Shown here in pieces: positions 1-8,562 of a stretch of DNA of 64,000 nucleotides. Below the pieces are notes generated by a model. It ran no database searches. It was given only the letters and a program-made list of their open reading frames with translations, and was not told the DNA's origin. Source of the stretch: Sporosarcina ureilytica (GTDB lineage: Bacteria; Bacillota; Bacilli; Bacillales_A; Planococcaceae); the NCBI RefSeq assembly GCF_001753205.1, contig NZ_CP017560.1:1488001-1552000 (forward strand). Direction: 5' to 3'. How positions within the stretch are numbered: the first letter of the stretch is position 1; every line of letters starts with the position of its first letter. The position numbers and the translations under genes were made by a program.

Positions 1-40
1 AATGTTCTTGATATAAGCATGAGAAATATCAATAATGAAA

Positions 41-77
41 ACGGGAAAAGTATCAATATACTTTTCCCGTTTTTTTA
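41..77 (+). terminator. Rho-independent terminator
   Basis: A perfect 13-base stem (41-53 with 58-70, loop CAAT) is followed by seven T on the plus strand. On the minus strand it is followed by a short T stretch, so it may also end the convergent helicase gene, which stops at 101. The gene it serves on the plus strand lies outside the window. Confidence 0.85.
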
Positions 78-100
78 CATATCAAGATGTGTCACATTAG

Positions 101-3100
101 TTAGCTCATTATTTTTGCATACCATGCGGATCTGAAACCCGTTGTCTTATTTCCTTTATCTAATGGGCGGAAAATTAAGTTCTGAGAACGGTATGTTTTA
201 AGGTCTTTTCCTAGATCTGTATCGCCAATTACATAGAGCGTCTTGGATTTGTTACGATAGTCGATTGTTTCAAGTCCAAGTGCGTTCAATTCATTTATGA
301 CAAGTGTAATGGGGTCTTCAGCGTTTAATTGGGACTTGGCGGTTGAAATTACGAGTGTTTTTTTCTGTGTTTCAATATTTTGGGTGTCAATGGTAACAGG
401 TTGAATCGCTTCACTATGGCTCCGATTTGCAGTTTCTAGTATTATGGGTTCTTCAGTATCGTTTTTACAGCAATCTTCTGTTTCAACAATATCACTTTGC
501 TTTTCAATTGAGCTTGAACCCGCCCATTCCAAATAAGGTTTAATATTGAGTTCTTCAAGCTTAGTCCACAAGCTTTCGAGTGCTTTTTCAGGATTATGAT
601 AATATGTGCTGCCCAATACCCTCCAAAATGTCCAACCAGCCCTTTGTAATAAACGTTCACGCAAGAAGTCGCGTTCGCGATCCTCAATTGATGTATGCCA
701 ATGATCGCCGTCACATTCCACGACAAGTCTCGACTTTTCGCCTTGCACGACTAGATCCAAGCGATAACCCGCCACTTCAAATTGTGGAATCACACGGTAG
801 CCTTTGGAAACAATTGCATCAAACACATCGATCTCAAACTTACTTTCACATTTCTCTCGATTTGCTTCCGTTTCCTCTTTTAGAGGATCGGCGATATATG
901 TTAATAGGTTATATCTCAAGCAATCGCGATTGCTAATGTCATTTACTGAGATGGAATGCATGACCCAAAGCTGGTCTTTGGCACGACTAGCTGCAACATT
1001 GAAACGTTGTCTAGCGGAGTCAGCTGTTTGTGCGGTGAGTCGTGTTTTTCCTTTTGCGACTACCATAGAGAGGAAGATGACATCTCTTTCATCCCCTTGG
1101 AATGCATATGCATCGCCGCAAATGATTTGTCGTTCTTCCATCACTTCTGCACCTACTTCATCAATCAACTTGTTTTGAATGAGTTTCGCCTGATTATTAC
1201 CGAGAAGTGATATGACGCCAATTGTCTTTCCATCATAACGTGGATTTTTAATACAATTACGTATACTTTTGACGATTTCGTCGGCTTCCACTTCGTTATA
1301 TGCGTTTTGGGAGCTACCTTCTCTAACTCCATGTGGTAAATAAGTTGATACAATCGGTTCAAGTCGGTTGGCCGGATATTGTCTTAACGGAATTAAAGGA
1401 CTGTTGGTATAAGAAATCCGATTTGAAAATCCGATGATTTCTGGCATACATCTGTAATGTTCGCGTAGCGTAATTGTATCTTTGAACATGATATAAGAAA
1501 CATCGAAGAAAGAATTTGTTGCATTCAGCGTATCAGCAAATTCGAATTCAAATGGTTTCAAATATTTATGATTTAACCGATAAATGTCCTCCGCCTGTAT
1601 GCCAATCACACTTGGACTAATCTGTTTATCGTCTCCAACAATAATCATCTTTCTGGCTAAATACTTCAACAGAAGGGCATCATGCCATGATTGACTTGCT
1701 TCATCGACAATGACGATGTCAAAAAGGTTAGGGCGGATTTCAAAGTTTTCGAAAACACGACTTAACGGCATAATCCAAGCGGGTATAGCATCTTTGCAAT
1801 GTTGCATATGATATTGCGCTTCCGCAATAAAACGTGGCGCATTTGTTCCATACCCTTTCCCATAATTTTTTACGGAGCGTGCCCATGCTTTTAAATGTTT
1901 GGATTGGGAATGGGTCATTGTACTTAACATACTAATCCATGCTTTTGTTGTACCGATTTCGGTTATTGTATCACGAATGTCTTTATCAATCTGATCATAG
2001 TTGGCTGTAAGTGTAGCCTCGTCTCTTTGAGCAAATTCACCTAACCAGCTTTTCATTTTTCTCCAATTTTGAGCCTTCTCCCAAACACTGAAGCGTTTAT
2101 TCCAAATTGAATCAGCATAGGTTTCATTTAATTGTTTCAAAAGCAATGAGGATTCTTTTTCCAGCTTGATTGAAATCATATTTATCTCATTGTCACGGTT
2201 CATCACTTGTTGGAAATAATCATATTGAGTATACGCCGTTTGGATGGCGTCGATATTTCGCTCGCTCAAGGCTGTTACGAATTCCGAATAAAGTGAATGT
2301 GTTTTTTCAGTTAGCACGTTTTCAATTGCTGTAATGCGGGTGCTGATTTGATTGGAAACTTGCTTCAATTCACTTTTCACATTATATATTTCGATATTAT
2401 GTTGCATTGATTTACTTTGCTGTTCATTAAATAAATCAGCGGAAAGAAAAGCGAACTCTTCTAAAATCGCTGACCTCCATTGTTGAATTTTAAGGGCTTT
2501 AGACAGTTGCGAAAGGGTAGTTTCGTACTCAGTCAAAGCAAGTTCATTCACTATTGGTTTTGTATCTAGTAAATGTGGAATGACTAGCTTTTCGATGCTT
2601 TCAAAGGCATCTTTTGTTAGGGCATAAGCATGAACCCTTTTTATGTCATCTTCTGTTTTTATCGGTAAATTGTTATATTGAATCTTTTGTAATGTCGCTT
2701 TATATTGTTTTACAATTTTGGGTTGAAATAAGAAGTTGCCCATTTTCCCGCCATTTGTGAAATGCAATACTAAATCTTCGGTCATTTTCTTTAAAGATGC
2801 CGTTGAAACACCGTCAACTGTAATAAGATTAGGATCGAAATTACTTTTAAATTTGTTTATCGTTTCTAAATGATCTCGAAATTCAACTTCAATCCTTGCC
2901 CACAAATGCCCTCGATTGATAAAAATATCGTTAATCACTTTTTTTAGGTTCGGATACGTATTAAACAGAAGTGGCGTTAACAATTCATCATATTGAGAGA
3001 GTGAGGAAGTAAGCTTACTTAACTTATCGTCCGAGATTCCAATTAAAGTATTTTGAAGGTCATCTATTTCATTTTTAGTCAGTAATTGGTAGCGTGATTG

Positions 3101-4870
3101 CAGAATTTGTTCCTTTTTAATCACATTCACCAGATTCTCCAACTGGACTGTTTGTTCCATAGAAGGATATTCAAACTGATCATAGCCAATTGGTGTATCT
3201 AAATGGGTGTTTTTTAATTCGATATAACGAGCAATCAGATTTCTTTCTTCCAATAAAAAAGATTCGGGTGTTTCGATGTTTATGGGTGTCGTATACCAAT
3301 CGAAACGCTCAGCATCTTTGTTTAATTGTGTTGCAATCTGTTGTGCAGTCCCTTGATAAGATGCATCAAAGTTATGGATGTAAGTCTCAGCTTCACGGAT
3401 TTCCATTAAATTTGTCTTTGTTTTATTCAAATCTTGCTTTAATTTTTTAAGCGTCTGTTCTTTCTCAGTGACGGCTGATGTCATCTTAGTCAAATCGAAC
3501 CGTTCTTTATTGACCGAAATGGTAGACACTACTTTTTCCAAGTCTTTCATAGATGCACTATCGCCACCTAGTAAACTTACGGATAAATCCTGCAGCTCTT
3601 CAGGCAGTTTACTTTTTAATACACTCAGTGCTTTTGCTGTTTGGCTTGTGATTAATACACGTTGTCCAGTAGCGAGTAAGTGTGAAGTTAAATTGGCAAT
3701 TGTATGGGTTTTACCTGTACCTGGAGGACCTTGTACGAGTACACTACTCTTATTATTCAAGGTAGCAATGATTCGATTTTGTTCATCGTTGGTTGGTAGA
3801 GGGAAATAATATTCTTGTGCCTCCTGAAATTTCAACTCATCAATTTGTTTTTCAACTTTATCATCTATATTGCCCAACATATTGGCTAGGTTTTCAGGAA
3901 CGGCAGCGTCATCCATTTCATTTAGTTGCTCAATCGCTGTATCGCAAGCATATTGAAAACTCTTTTGAGATTTCTTTCTTAACACAATTGCTGGAGATAA
4001 AGAAAGGATTGGTCCCTGTGAAGAGTGGTTAGGTACAGCCAAGGTATCGGAATATACACCACGAGAATCAATTGCATTGACGATACTTTTAAGTACAGTA
4101 TCGAAGTTATCTCGAATCGTATTCTCTTCGTTATAGGATTTTAGTAACGAGCGTACTTCTTTATGATCATCACTAAATAAGCGATCCTCAACGAGTAGCA
4201 TATCTTCTTCCAACTCGAAGGCATTCCCCTGTGAAGACGGGACGATTGTCATTTCAGCATGGCTTTTATTAAATTGTAATTCAACTTCTGAAGTAAGCAG
4301 GTGTCGTTCTACTAAATCTTTGTCAGCCTGTTTCCATTGGAGGAGGCCAACGCTTACAACCAGTTCAAGTGTCTCGGAATTATGTTGTAATTCCTGGTGT
4401 ATTTTATAAAGTCGATCGTATAGCTTTTGAATATTTTTAACGCGCTCTGATTCTGTAATGTATGGAATCCAGACGTCGTTCTCAAAAGCTTCTATTTGTT
4501 CATCGATATGTGGCATATCCTTGAGGAAAATTTCTTCTGTTTGTGGTTCGTTATCATCCGAACTCGTTGAACTTATCGTGATACTTTCATTGATTATTAA
4601 CGTTCCAAGTGTTGGATTAACAATGATCCATTCTGAAATGGTCTCCGGAATATCCGGTTGAGTAGGCGTTATCGGTTTCTTCACATACAACCAATCATCG
4701 AAATTATTTCTAAAGCAATCTATGCATTCGATTTCTTCTGGTATAAGATCTATCCAAATAATGTCTTCATAATTCTTATATGAATAAACTGGTTTTTGCC
4801 TAAGTTGTGTTAACTCTTTGATGTATTGTACAAGATTTGAAGCTTTATGTGTTAACGGTGTCGTACTCAC
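101..4870 (-). CDS. SF1 (DNA2/NAM7-like) helicase with C-terminal Vsr/DUF559-type nuclease domain
   Basis: A 1589-residue protein that combines an ATP-driven nucleic-acid helicase with a nuclease-like tail. Walker A (GPPGTGKT) lies near residue 380, the Walker B region (VDEASQ) near 1059, and GDDKQISP, AFQGDERDV and NVAASRAKDQLW follow as later SF1 motifs. The segment between about 440 and 1000 is long and helical. Around residues 1375-1410, DLVVQGEK..VVECDGDHWH..RERDFLRERLLQRAGW matches the PD-(D/E)XK DUF559/Vsr-like fold. The start is GTG (complement of 4868-4870), preceded by AGGTGA four bases upstream. It stands alone, with no partner gene in the same direction. Proteins of this build are common in accessory regions and some act in phage defence; that role is inference here. 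A DNA repair or RNA-related role is the alternative. Confidence 0.85.
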   Translation of the reverse strand: MSTTPLTHKASNLVQYIKELTQLRQKPVYSYKNYEDIIWIDLIPEEIECIDCFRNNFDDWLYVKKPITPTQPDIPETISEWIIVNPTLGTLIINESITISSTSSDDNEPQTEEIFLKDMPHIDEQIEAFENDVWIPYITESERVKNIQKLYDRLYKIHQELQHNSETLELVVSVGLLQWKQADKDLVERHLLTSEVELQFNKSHAEMTIVPSSQGNAFELEEDMLLVEDRLFSDDHKEVRSLLKSYNEENTIRDNFDTVLKSIVNAIDSRGVYSDTLAVPNHSSQGPILSLSPAIVLRKKSQKSFQYACDTAIEQLNEMDDAAVPENLANMLGNIDDKVEKQIDELKFQEAQEYYFPLPTNDEQNRIIATLNNKSSVLVQGPPGTGKTHTIANLTSHLLATGQRVLITSQTAKALSVLKSKLPEELQDLSVSLLGGDSASMKDLEKVVSTISVNKERFDLTKMTSAVTEKEQTLKKLKQDLNKTKTNLMEIREAETYIHNFDASYQGTAQQIATQLNKDAERFDWYTTPINIETPESFLLEERNLIARYIELKNTHLDTPIGYDQFEYPSMEQTVQLENLVNVIKKEQILQSRYQLLTKNEIDDLQNTLIGISDDKLSKLTSSLSQYDELLTPLLFNTYPNLKKVINDIFINRGHLWARIEVEFRDHLETINKFKSNFDPNLITVDGVSTASLKKMTEDLVLHFTNGGKMGNFLFQPKIVKQYKATLQKIQYNNLPIKTEDDIKRVHAYALTKDAFESIEKLVIPHLLDTKPIVNELALTEYETTLSQLSKALKIQQWRSAILEEFAFLSADLFNEQQSKSMQHNIEIYNVKSELKQVSNQISTRITAIENVLTEKTHSLYSEFVTALSERNIDAIQTAYTQYDYFQQVMNRDNEINMISIKLEKESSLLLKQLNETYADSIWNKRFSVWEKAQNWRKMKSWLGEFAQRDEATLTANYDQIDKDIRDTITEIGTTKAWISMLSTMTHSQSKHLKAWARSVKNYGKGYGTNAPRFIAEAQYHMQHCKDAIPAWIMPLSRVFENFEIRPNLFDIVIVDEASQSWHDALLLKYLARKMIIVGDDKQISPSVIGIQAEDIYRLNHKYLKPFEFEFADTLNATNSFFDVSYIMFKDTITLREHYRCMPEIIGFSNRISYTNSPLIPLRQYPANRLEPIVSTYLPHGVREGSSQNAYNEVEADEIVKSIRNCIKNPRYDGKTIGVISLLGNNQAKLIQNKLIDEVGAEVMEERQIICGDAYAFQGDERDVIFLSMVVAKGKTRLTAQTADSARQRFNVAASRAKDQLWVMHSISVNDISNRDCLRYNLLTYIADPLKEETEANREKCESKFEIDVFDAIVSKGYRVIPQFEVAGYRLDLVVQGEKSRLVVECDGDHWHTSIEDRERDFLRERLLQRAGWTFWRVLGSTYYHNPEKALESLWTKLEELNIKPYLEWAGSSSIEKQSDIVETEDCCKNDTEEPIILETANRSHSEAIQPVTIDTQNIETQKKTLVISTAKSQLNAEDPITLVINELNALGLETIDYRNKSKTLYVIGDTDLGKDLKTYRSQNLIFRPLDKGNKTTGFRSAWYAKIMS

Positions 4871-4874
4871 TATG

Positions 4875-4880
4875 TCACCT
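4875..4880 (-). promoter_or_regulatory. Ribosome binding site deciding a GTG start
   Basis: AGGTGA on the minus strand, four bases before the GTG of the helicase-nuclease gene. No ATG sits at a suitable distance, so this site fixes the start. Confidence 0.6.
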
Positions 4881-5076
4881 CTGTACTTATTGTTATTAAT
4901 GCAGGTTTTGCACGAAGTATATTATACCACTGACCGCTCGTTTTTATGAATTTAAGAAAATTTAATCACATTGTAAATTGTCATGTATATGCGATAGCAA
5001 CAATTCTAAAATCGAGTACCAGGTTCCAACACAATTTCGAATTGTTTCGGAACCTGGTACCTTTTCTATTCATCAC
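4881..5076. other. Intergenic region with a KpnI-type palindrome
   Basis: No gene is supported. It holds the helicase promoter region (not resolved) and the palindromic repeat described at 5016-5062. The short open frame at 4946-5152 crosses the palindrome and a terminator and is not believable as a gene. Confidence 0.5.
5016..5062. repeat. Palindromic intergenic repeat (ACCAGGTTCC type)
   Basis: The two arms at 5016-5036 and 5041-5061 are complementary over 21 bases with about three mismatches. They begin and end with GGTACC/GTACC and pivot on TTCGAA. A run of T follows on the plus strand, so it could also terminate transcription. The ends resemble the GGTACCAGGCACTGAAAC motif at 24603 and the GGTGCCAGTCACT motifs elsewhere in the window, suggesting one REP-like family. 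Confidence 0.7.
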
Positions 5077-5133
5077 AAAAAAAGACTCATCAAGTGGGGG
5101 AGCTAAAAGAAATGTCCCTCAATTAATGAGTCC
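5077..5133 (-). terminator. Terminator of the 5.2-6.6 kb regulator gene
   Basis: The arms GACTCAT (5085-5091) and ATGAGTC (5127-5133), plus an inner GGGGGA/TCCCTC pairing, form a stem followed on the minus strand by seven T. It lies downstream of the minus-strand regulator. Confidence 0.65.
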
Positions 5134-5242
5134 CGATATTGAAGAAGATTGAATCGTCTTATAAAGAATCATGTGTGAAGTCGTGCTAGGGAAGGGGTAA
5201 CCCTTGCCACTATTAAAATCATAAAATTGATAAGGTAGTTTC

Positions 5243-6568
5243 TTACTGACGATTGAAAAAAGGCAAGTTGATCGTGTACACTTTCATTGGTCTTCCTTGT
5301 AGGCCATTCATTTTTTTAGACTCGACAGTTGCTAAGTCCTTTTCGACTAGTTGGTTTAAGAAGCGATTTGTGCTTCTGACGGACATGTTTAATACGTCAG
5401 CGGCAGATTTACTCGTCAATTCATTAGTTTTCAAACGAGTGATTGCGGTCATGACTTTTTGAAGCTGGGCAACAGTAATATCTACTTGTTGGCTCAGTCG
5501 TTCAATCTCTTCCCGACTGTAGAAAGTCATCTTAGTGTCATCCGTTTCCTTAAAACTAAGAGGCCCGATAGAATGTTGTGTCTCATCGATGACGAATGTA
5601 CATGAATCTATATAAGATTTAGCTTCACGAAAGGCAAGCTCGGCATGTTGAACTGCTTGAGTGAATGTCCTTCCGATTCCCCATCCGACATATACGTCAA
5701 AAGATAACCGGTCATTTAGAAATCGAATTAACTTGCAAGCACGAAAGTCGTTTGTGATTTCTTGTAACTCACCATAAGACGTACTGATTTCAAAAGAGTT
5801 ATGATACCTTTGAATAACGAGTTGCAAGCCATTCCGGGCATTAAACTCCAAAAGTTCTTTATAAATGGATATTTGTATGAGTTCATTTTCTGAAGAACTA
5901 CTCGCAACTGGGCAGTCAATAAAGCCAGCGACGACTTGGTTTTCTTTTAGATCTGAAAACTCAATCTGCGAAATTAATTCTTCTATTTTCTCCTTAATCG
6001 TAGCTTCAGAAATCCCCATATAATAAACAGTTAAGCCTTTCGATTGCAGAAAATCAACGATATTGGCTGCACGTGTAATTGAAAAATCTATTAAGCCTTT
6101 ATCCCAAAGATCCGCATGGTAGTCTATTATTTCATCGTATAATCGGCTATTTTTAAAGTTAATTGTATTTTCGAGTGTATAAATTGTTTTTGTATCTGGC
6201 AATAAGGATTCGAGTTCACGGAGGTTGTCTTCAGCCCATACATAATCAATGGCTACCCTCGAAAAATCAATGCCTTTGTGGAGTTGAGTCACTTTGAACA
6301 AATGTTTATAGAAATCCTCTTTCGTTAAGTCTAAATATACGACAGGCTTCGTATAACTTTTCAGCTCTTCTTCTAGAAAGAAATAGGGGAGTGGACCACC
6401 AAATAGGAAGCCGTCAAATAATTTTTTATTGTGATGAAAAATCTTATGTATTTCTTGAAGACTGTCATACGTTAAAAAGTAATATTCACATTGGTCATGG
6501 AATGTCTTAAATATTGGTTTTAGATTTTCAATCGTCCGTTTAGCAGTGATAATACCGATTTTAATCAT
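5243..6568 (-). CDS. Predicted transcriptional regulator, GGDEF-like middle and winged-helix C terminus
   Basis: A 441-residue cytosolic protein that I cannot place in a named family. The C-terminal third (about 375-437) reads as a winged helix: SAADVLNMSVRSTNRFLNQL is the helix-turn-helix and GRPMKVY the wing. A stretch near 290-315 (VGWGIGRTFTQAVQHAELAF) resembles the degenerate GGDEF-like module of PucR/CdaR-type regulators. The N-terminal third may be a ligand sensor. A second protein of the same plan (13901-15193) sits beside the second amidohydrolase cassette, which supports a local regulatory role. It is divergent from the transporter-amidohydrolase pair at 7115-10014 and probably controls it. 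The ATG is preceded by AAAGGAG at seven bases. Confidence 0.7.
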   Translation of the reverse strand: MIKIGIITAKRTIENLKPIFKTFHDQCEYYFLTYDSLQEIHKIFHHNKKLFDGFLFGGPLPYFFLEEELKSYTKPVVYLDLTKEDFYKHLFKVTQLHKGIDFSRVAIDYVWAEDNLRELESLLPDTKTIYTLENTINFKNSRLYDEIIDYHADLWDKGLIDFSITRAANIVDFLQSKGLTVYYMGISEATIKEKIEELISQIEFSDLKENQVVAGFIDCPVASSSSENELIQISIYKELLEFNARNGLQLVIQRYHNSFEISTSYGELQEITNDFRACKLIRFLNDRLSFDVYVGWGIGRTFTQAVQHAELAFREAKSYIDSCTFVIDETQHSIGPLSFKETDDTKMTFYSREEIERLSQQVDITVAQLQKVMTAITRLKTNELTSKSAADVLNMSVRSTNRFLNQLVEKDLATVESKKMNGLQGRPMKVYTINLPFFNRQ

Positions 6569-6762
6569 GAAAAATCTCCTTTAGTTATGTACTATCTCTA
6601 ATAATAACATTGAACATTGTAGAATTTGAGTCTAATATTTTGAAATTTTAAAAGGGTGGCAGTTGAATCGTTTCGTAATTCAGTTAAATGTATAAATCAT
6701 TAATGGTGATGAACAATAACGGAGGTTTGTAGATTAATGTTCGAGTTTTTCTGGTGTGTCTC

Positions 6763-6834
6763 TGTTGATAGAAGTGGAGAGCAGAGACTCCAGCTGTGCC
6801 TGCGGGTGGTATCCGCCCGGAACGGAAATCAACA
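6763..6834. repeat. Short copy of a large Bacillales palindromic repeat
   Basis: The segment starts with TGTTGAT (6763-6769) and ends with ATCAACA (6828-6834). It contains GGAGAGCAGAGACTCC, CTGCGGG and CCGCCCGGAACGGAAATC. This pattern recalls a GC-rich intergenic repeat found widely in Bacillaceae, whose ends read TGTTGATTGGAG and GGAGCGGAAATCAACA; this copy is much shortened. Family assignment is from memory. The 62-residue frame that crosses it (6737-6925) is not considered a gene. Confidence 0.5.
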
Positions 6835-7030
6835 TTGTTCGGTATTTAATAGTAGTCAGATTAATTTTGAAAATGCCTCAATTAAAAAAATGATAGACAC
6901 CAATTATATATTTTTGTATACTTAATTTAGGTCGATGTCCAAAAACATTCCGAAATGTTTAGTCCCCCTAAGAAGTTAGCTATTTAAGAGATACGGTTCC
7001 TATTAAATTGGTACTATTTTTTTATGAAAA

Positions 7031-7047
7031 ATGTAAAGCGTTTACAT
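7031..7047. promoter_or_regulatory. 17-base palindrome, catabolite-response-like operator
   Basis: ATGTAAAGCGTTTACAT is a perfect palindrome about 70 bases before the transporter start. Twelve of 14 positions fit the Bacillus cre sequence TGAAAGCGTTTACA, but with a one-base shift of the TG. It could bind CcpA or the divergent regulator at 5243-6568. Confidence 0.5.
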
Positions 7048-7114
7048 GCAATTGAGAAGATTGGGAAGCCGATTTTCAAGATACGAATTAAATAATGTGC
7101 GAGGAGAAATATTT

Positions 7115-8542
7115 ATGGATTTATTAATTGCTTTTGCAGCCCTAAGTGGCTTTTTATTGATCGGAACTCTATTAAGAGCAAAGGTTAAGTTTTTACAATC
7201 TTTATTTCTACCGGCGTCAGTTATCGGTGGGTTTGTAGGTCTTTTGCTCGGTCCTGTAATATTGGGGGATCATGCGATACTTCCAATTCCACAAGATTGG
7301 ATTACGATATATGCGTTAATTCCGGGGATTTTAATTGTCCCGGTCGTTGCGAGTGTGCCTTTTGGCGTAAAGTTTAAGTCAAGGTTAGAAAAGAAAAGCG
7401 AACAGGCCAAAATGAATGCTGAGGTTGAAAAGAAAAAGAAAAGTAACGCAAGCAGAAATGTACTCATAATGTTTGCGATATTAGTTATCATTAGCCAAGG
7501 ACAAAATGTAATTGGTCTTTCTTTAACTTATCTTTTAAGTAAATTGGGTATGATTTCAGACGTCTACGCTACGTTCGGCACAGAAGTCGCCGCCGGGTTT
7601 TCTGGAGGACATGGGACTGCTGGTGTCGTAGGAAGCTTATTGCAATCGATGAATCAGCCTTACTGGAATACAGCTCAAGGTGTTACAGTAACAACAGCGA
7701 CTGTTGGTTTAATTGGCGGTATTTTAATCGGTATCGTTATGATTAACTTCGCAGCAAGAAAAGGCTATACACAATTTTTAAGCGGTCCTGGTAGTTTTCC
7801 ACAAGATATGAAGCAAGGCTATCAGTCTGATGTAGAAAAACAAAAAGCATCTGGTAAAGAAACAATGTTAGGTTCTTCTATAGATACACTAACTTTTCAC
7901 TTTGCTCTAATTTTAGGAGGAAGCGGTGTTGCTTATGCATTACTCATGCTAGTGAAGAAACTTAATGTTCCTATTATTGCGAGTATACCAATTTGGGCAT
8001 ATGCAATTATTGTTATGTACTTCATTTGGTGGGTGATGTGTCAATTAAATTTAAGTTGGATCGTGGATCGTCAAACGACGTCAAAAATTTCTAGTATGTT
8101 TACAGACTTCGCAGTTGTTGCTGCGATTGTCAGTATGCCTGTAAAAGCTGTACTATCCTACATAGTTCCAATTACAATCATGATGGTTGTAGTCGGTGGA
8201 TTTACTTTATTAGCTTCGTATTGGTTATGTAAAAAATATTACGGTGACTTTTGGTTTGAAAGAAGCGTAGCTGTTTTTGGAACGAATGCTGGGGTTTTTA
8301 TTACGGGATTAATGTTGTTGAAAATGGTTGACCCCGAATACAAATCACCTGCACTTACGGATTATTCTATCGGGTATTCTATTAACTCTGTCCTTGCATT
8401 CATTATGTTTCCACTTACGTTCGGACTTCTTGTTAGTCAAGGAACTGTAACAGGTCTAGCGTTAGTCTCAGGAGTCGTTTTAGCTGCTATTATCTTATTA
8501 GTCGTCTTAAATAAAGCGAATCTAAAGAGTAGCGTACAATAA
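7115..8542 (+). CDS. Sodium/glutamate symporter family (GltS/ESS) transporter
   Basis: A membrane transporter of 475 residues with about ten hydrophobic segments in two similar halves. The N terminus (LIAFAALSGFLLIGTLLRAK, then LPASVIGGFVGLLLGP) and the second half (VFGTNAGVFITGLMLLKMVD, DYSIGYSINSVLAF) carry the glycine-rich pore-type signatures of the ESS family. A Lys/Glu-rich loop near residues 90-115 should face the cytoplasm. I chose the ATG at 7115 because GAGGAG stands seven bases before it; the longer frame from 7046 adds 23 residues without a binding site. It is followed after 20 bases by an M20D amidohydrolase, so it may import a glutamate conjugate or handle the glutamate released. 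Substrate unproven. Confidence 0.85.
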   Translation: MDLLIAFAALSGFLLIGTLLRAKVKFLQSLFLPASVIGGFVGLLLGPVILGDHAILPIPQDWITIYALIPGILIVPVVASVPFGVKFKSRLEKKSEQAKMNAEVEKKKKSNASRNVLIMFAILVIISQGQNVIGLSLTYLLSKLGMISDVYATFGTEVAAGFSGGHGTAGVVGSLLQSMNQPYWNTAQGVTVTTATVGLIGGILIGIVMINFAARKGYTQFLSGPGSFPQDMKQGYQSDVEKQKASGKETMLGSSIDTLTFHFALILGGSGVAYALLMLVKKLNVPIIASIPIWAYAIIVMYFIWWVMCQLNLSWIVDRQTTSKISSMFTDFAVVAAIVSMPVKAVLSYIVPITIMMVVVGGFTLLASYWLCKKYYGDFWFERSVAVFGTNAGVFITGLMLLKMVDPEYKSPALTDYSIGYSINSVLAFIMFPLTFGLLVSQGTVTGLALVSGVVLAAIILLVVLNKANLKSSVQ

Positions 8543-8562
8543 GATAAGGAGTTGGATATGCT

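Noticed and set aside
6737..6925. 62-residue reading frame
   Set aside because: It crosses a palindromic intergenic repeat and has no recognisable protein character, so it is taken as chance.
7046..7114. N-terminal extension of the GltS-type transporter
   Set aside because: It starts within the palindrome, lacks a ribosome binding site and adds a charged stretch foreign to the family; ATG 7115 has GAGGAG.
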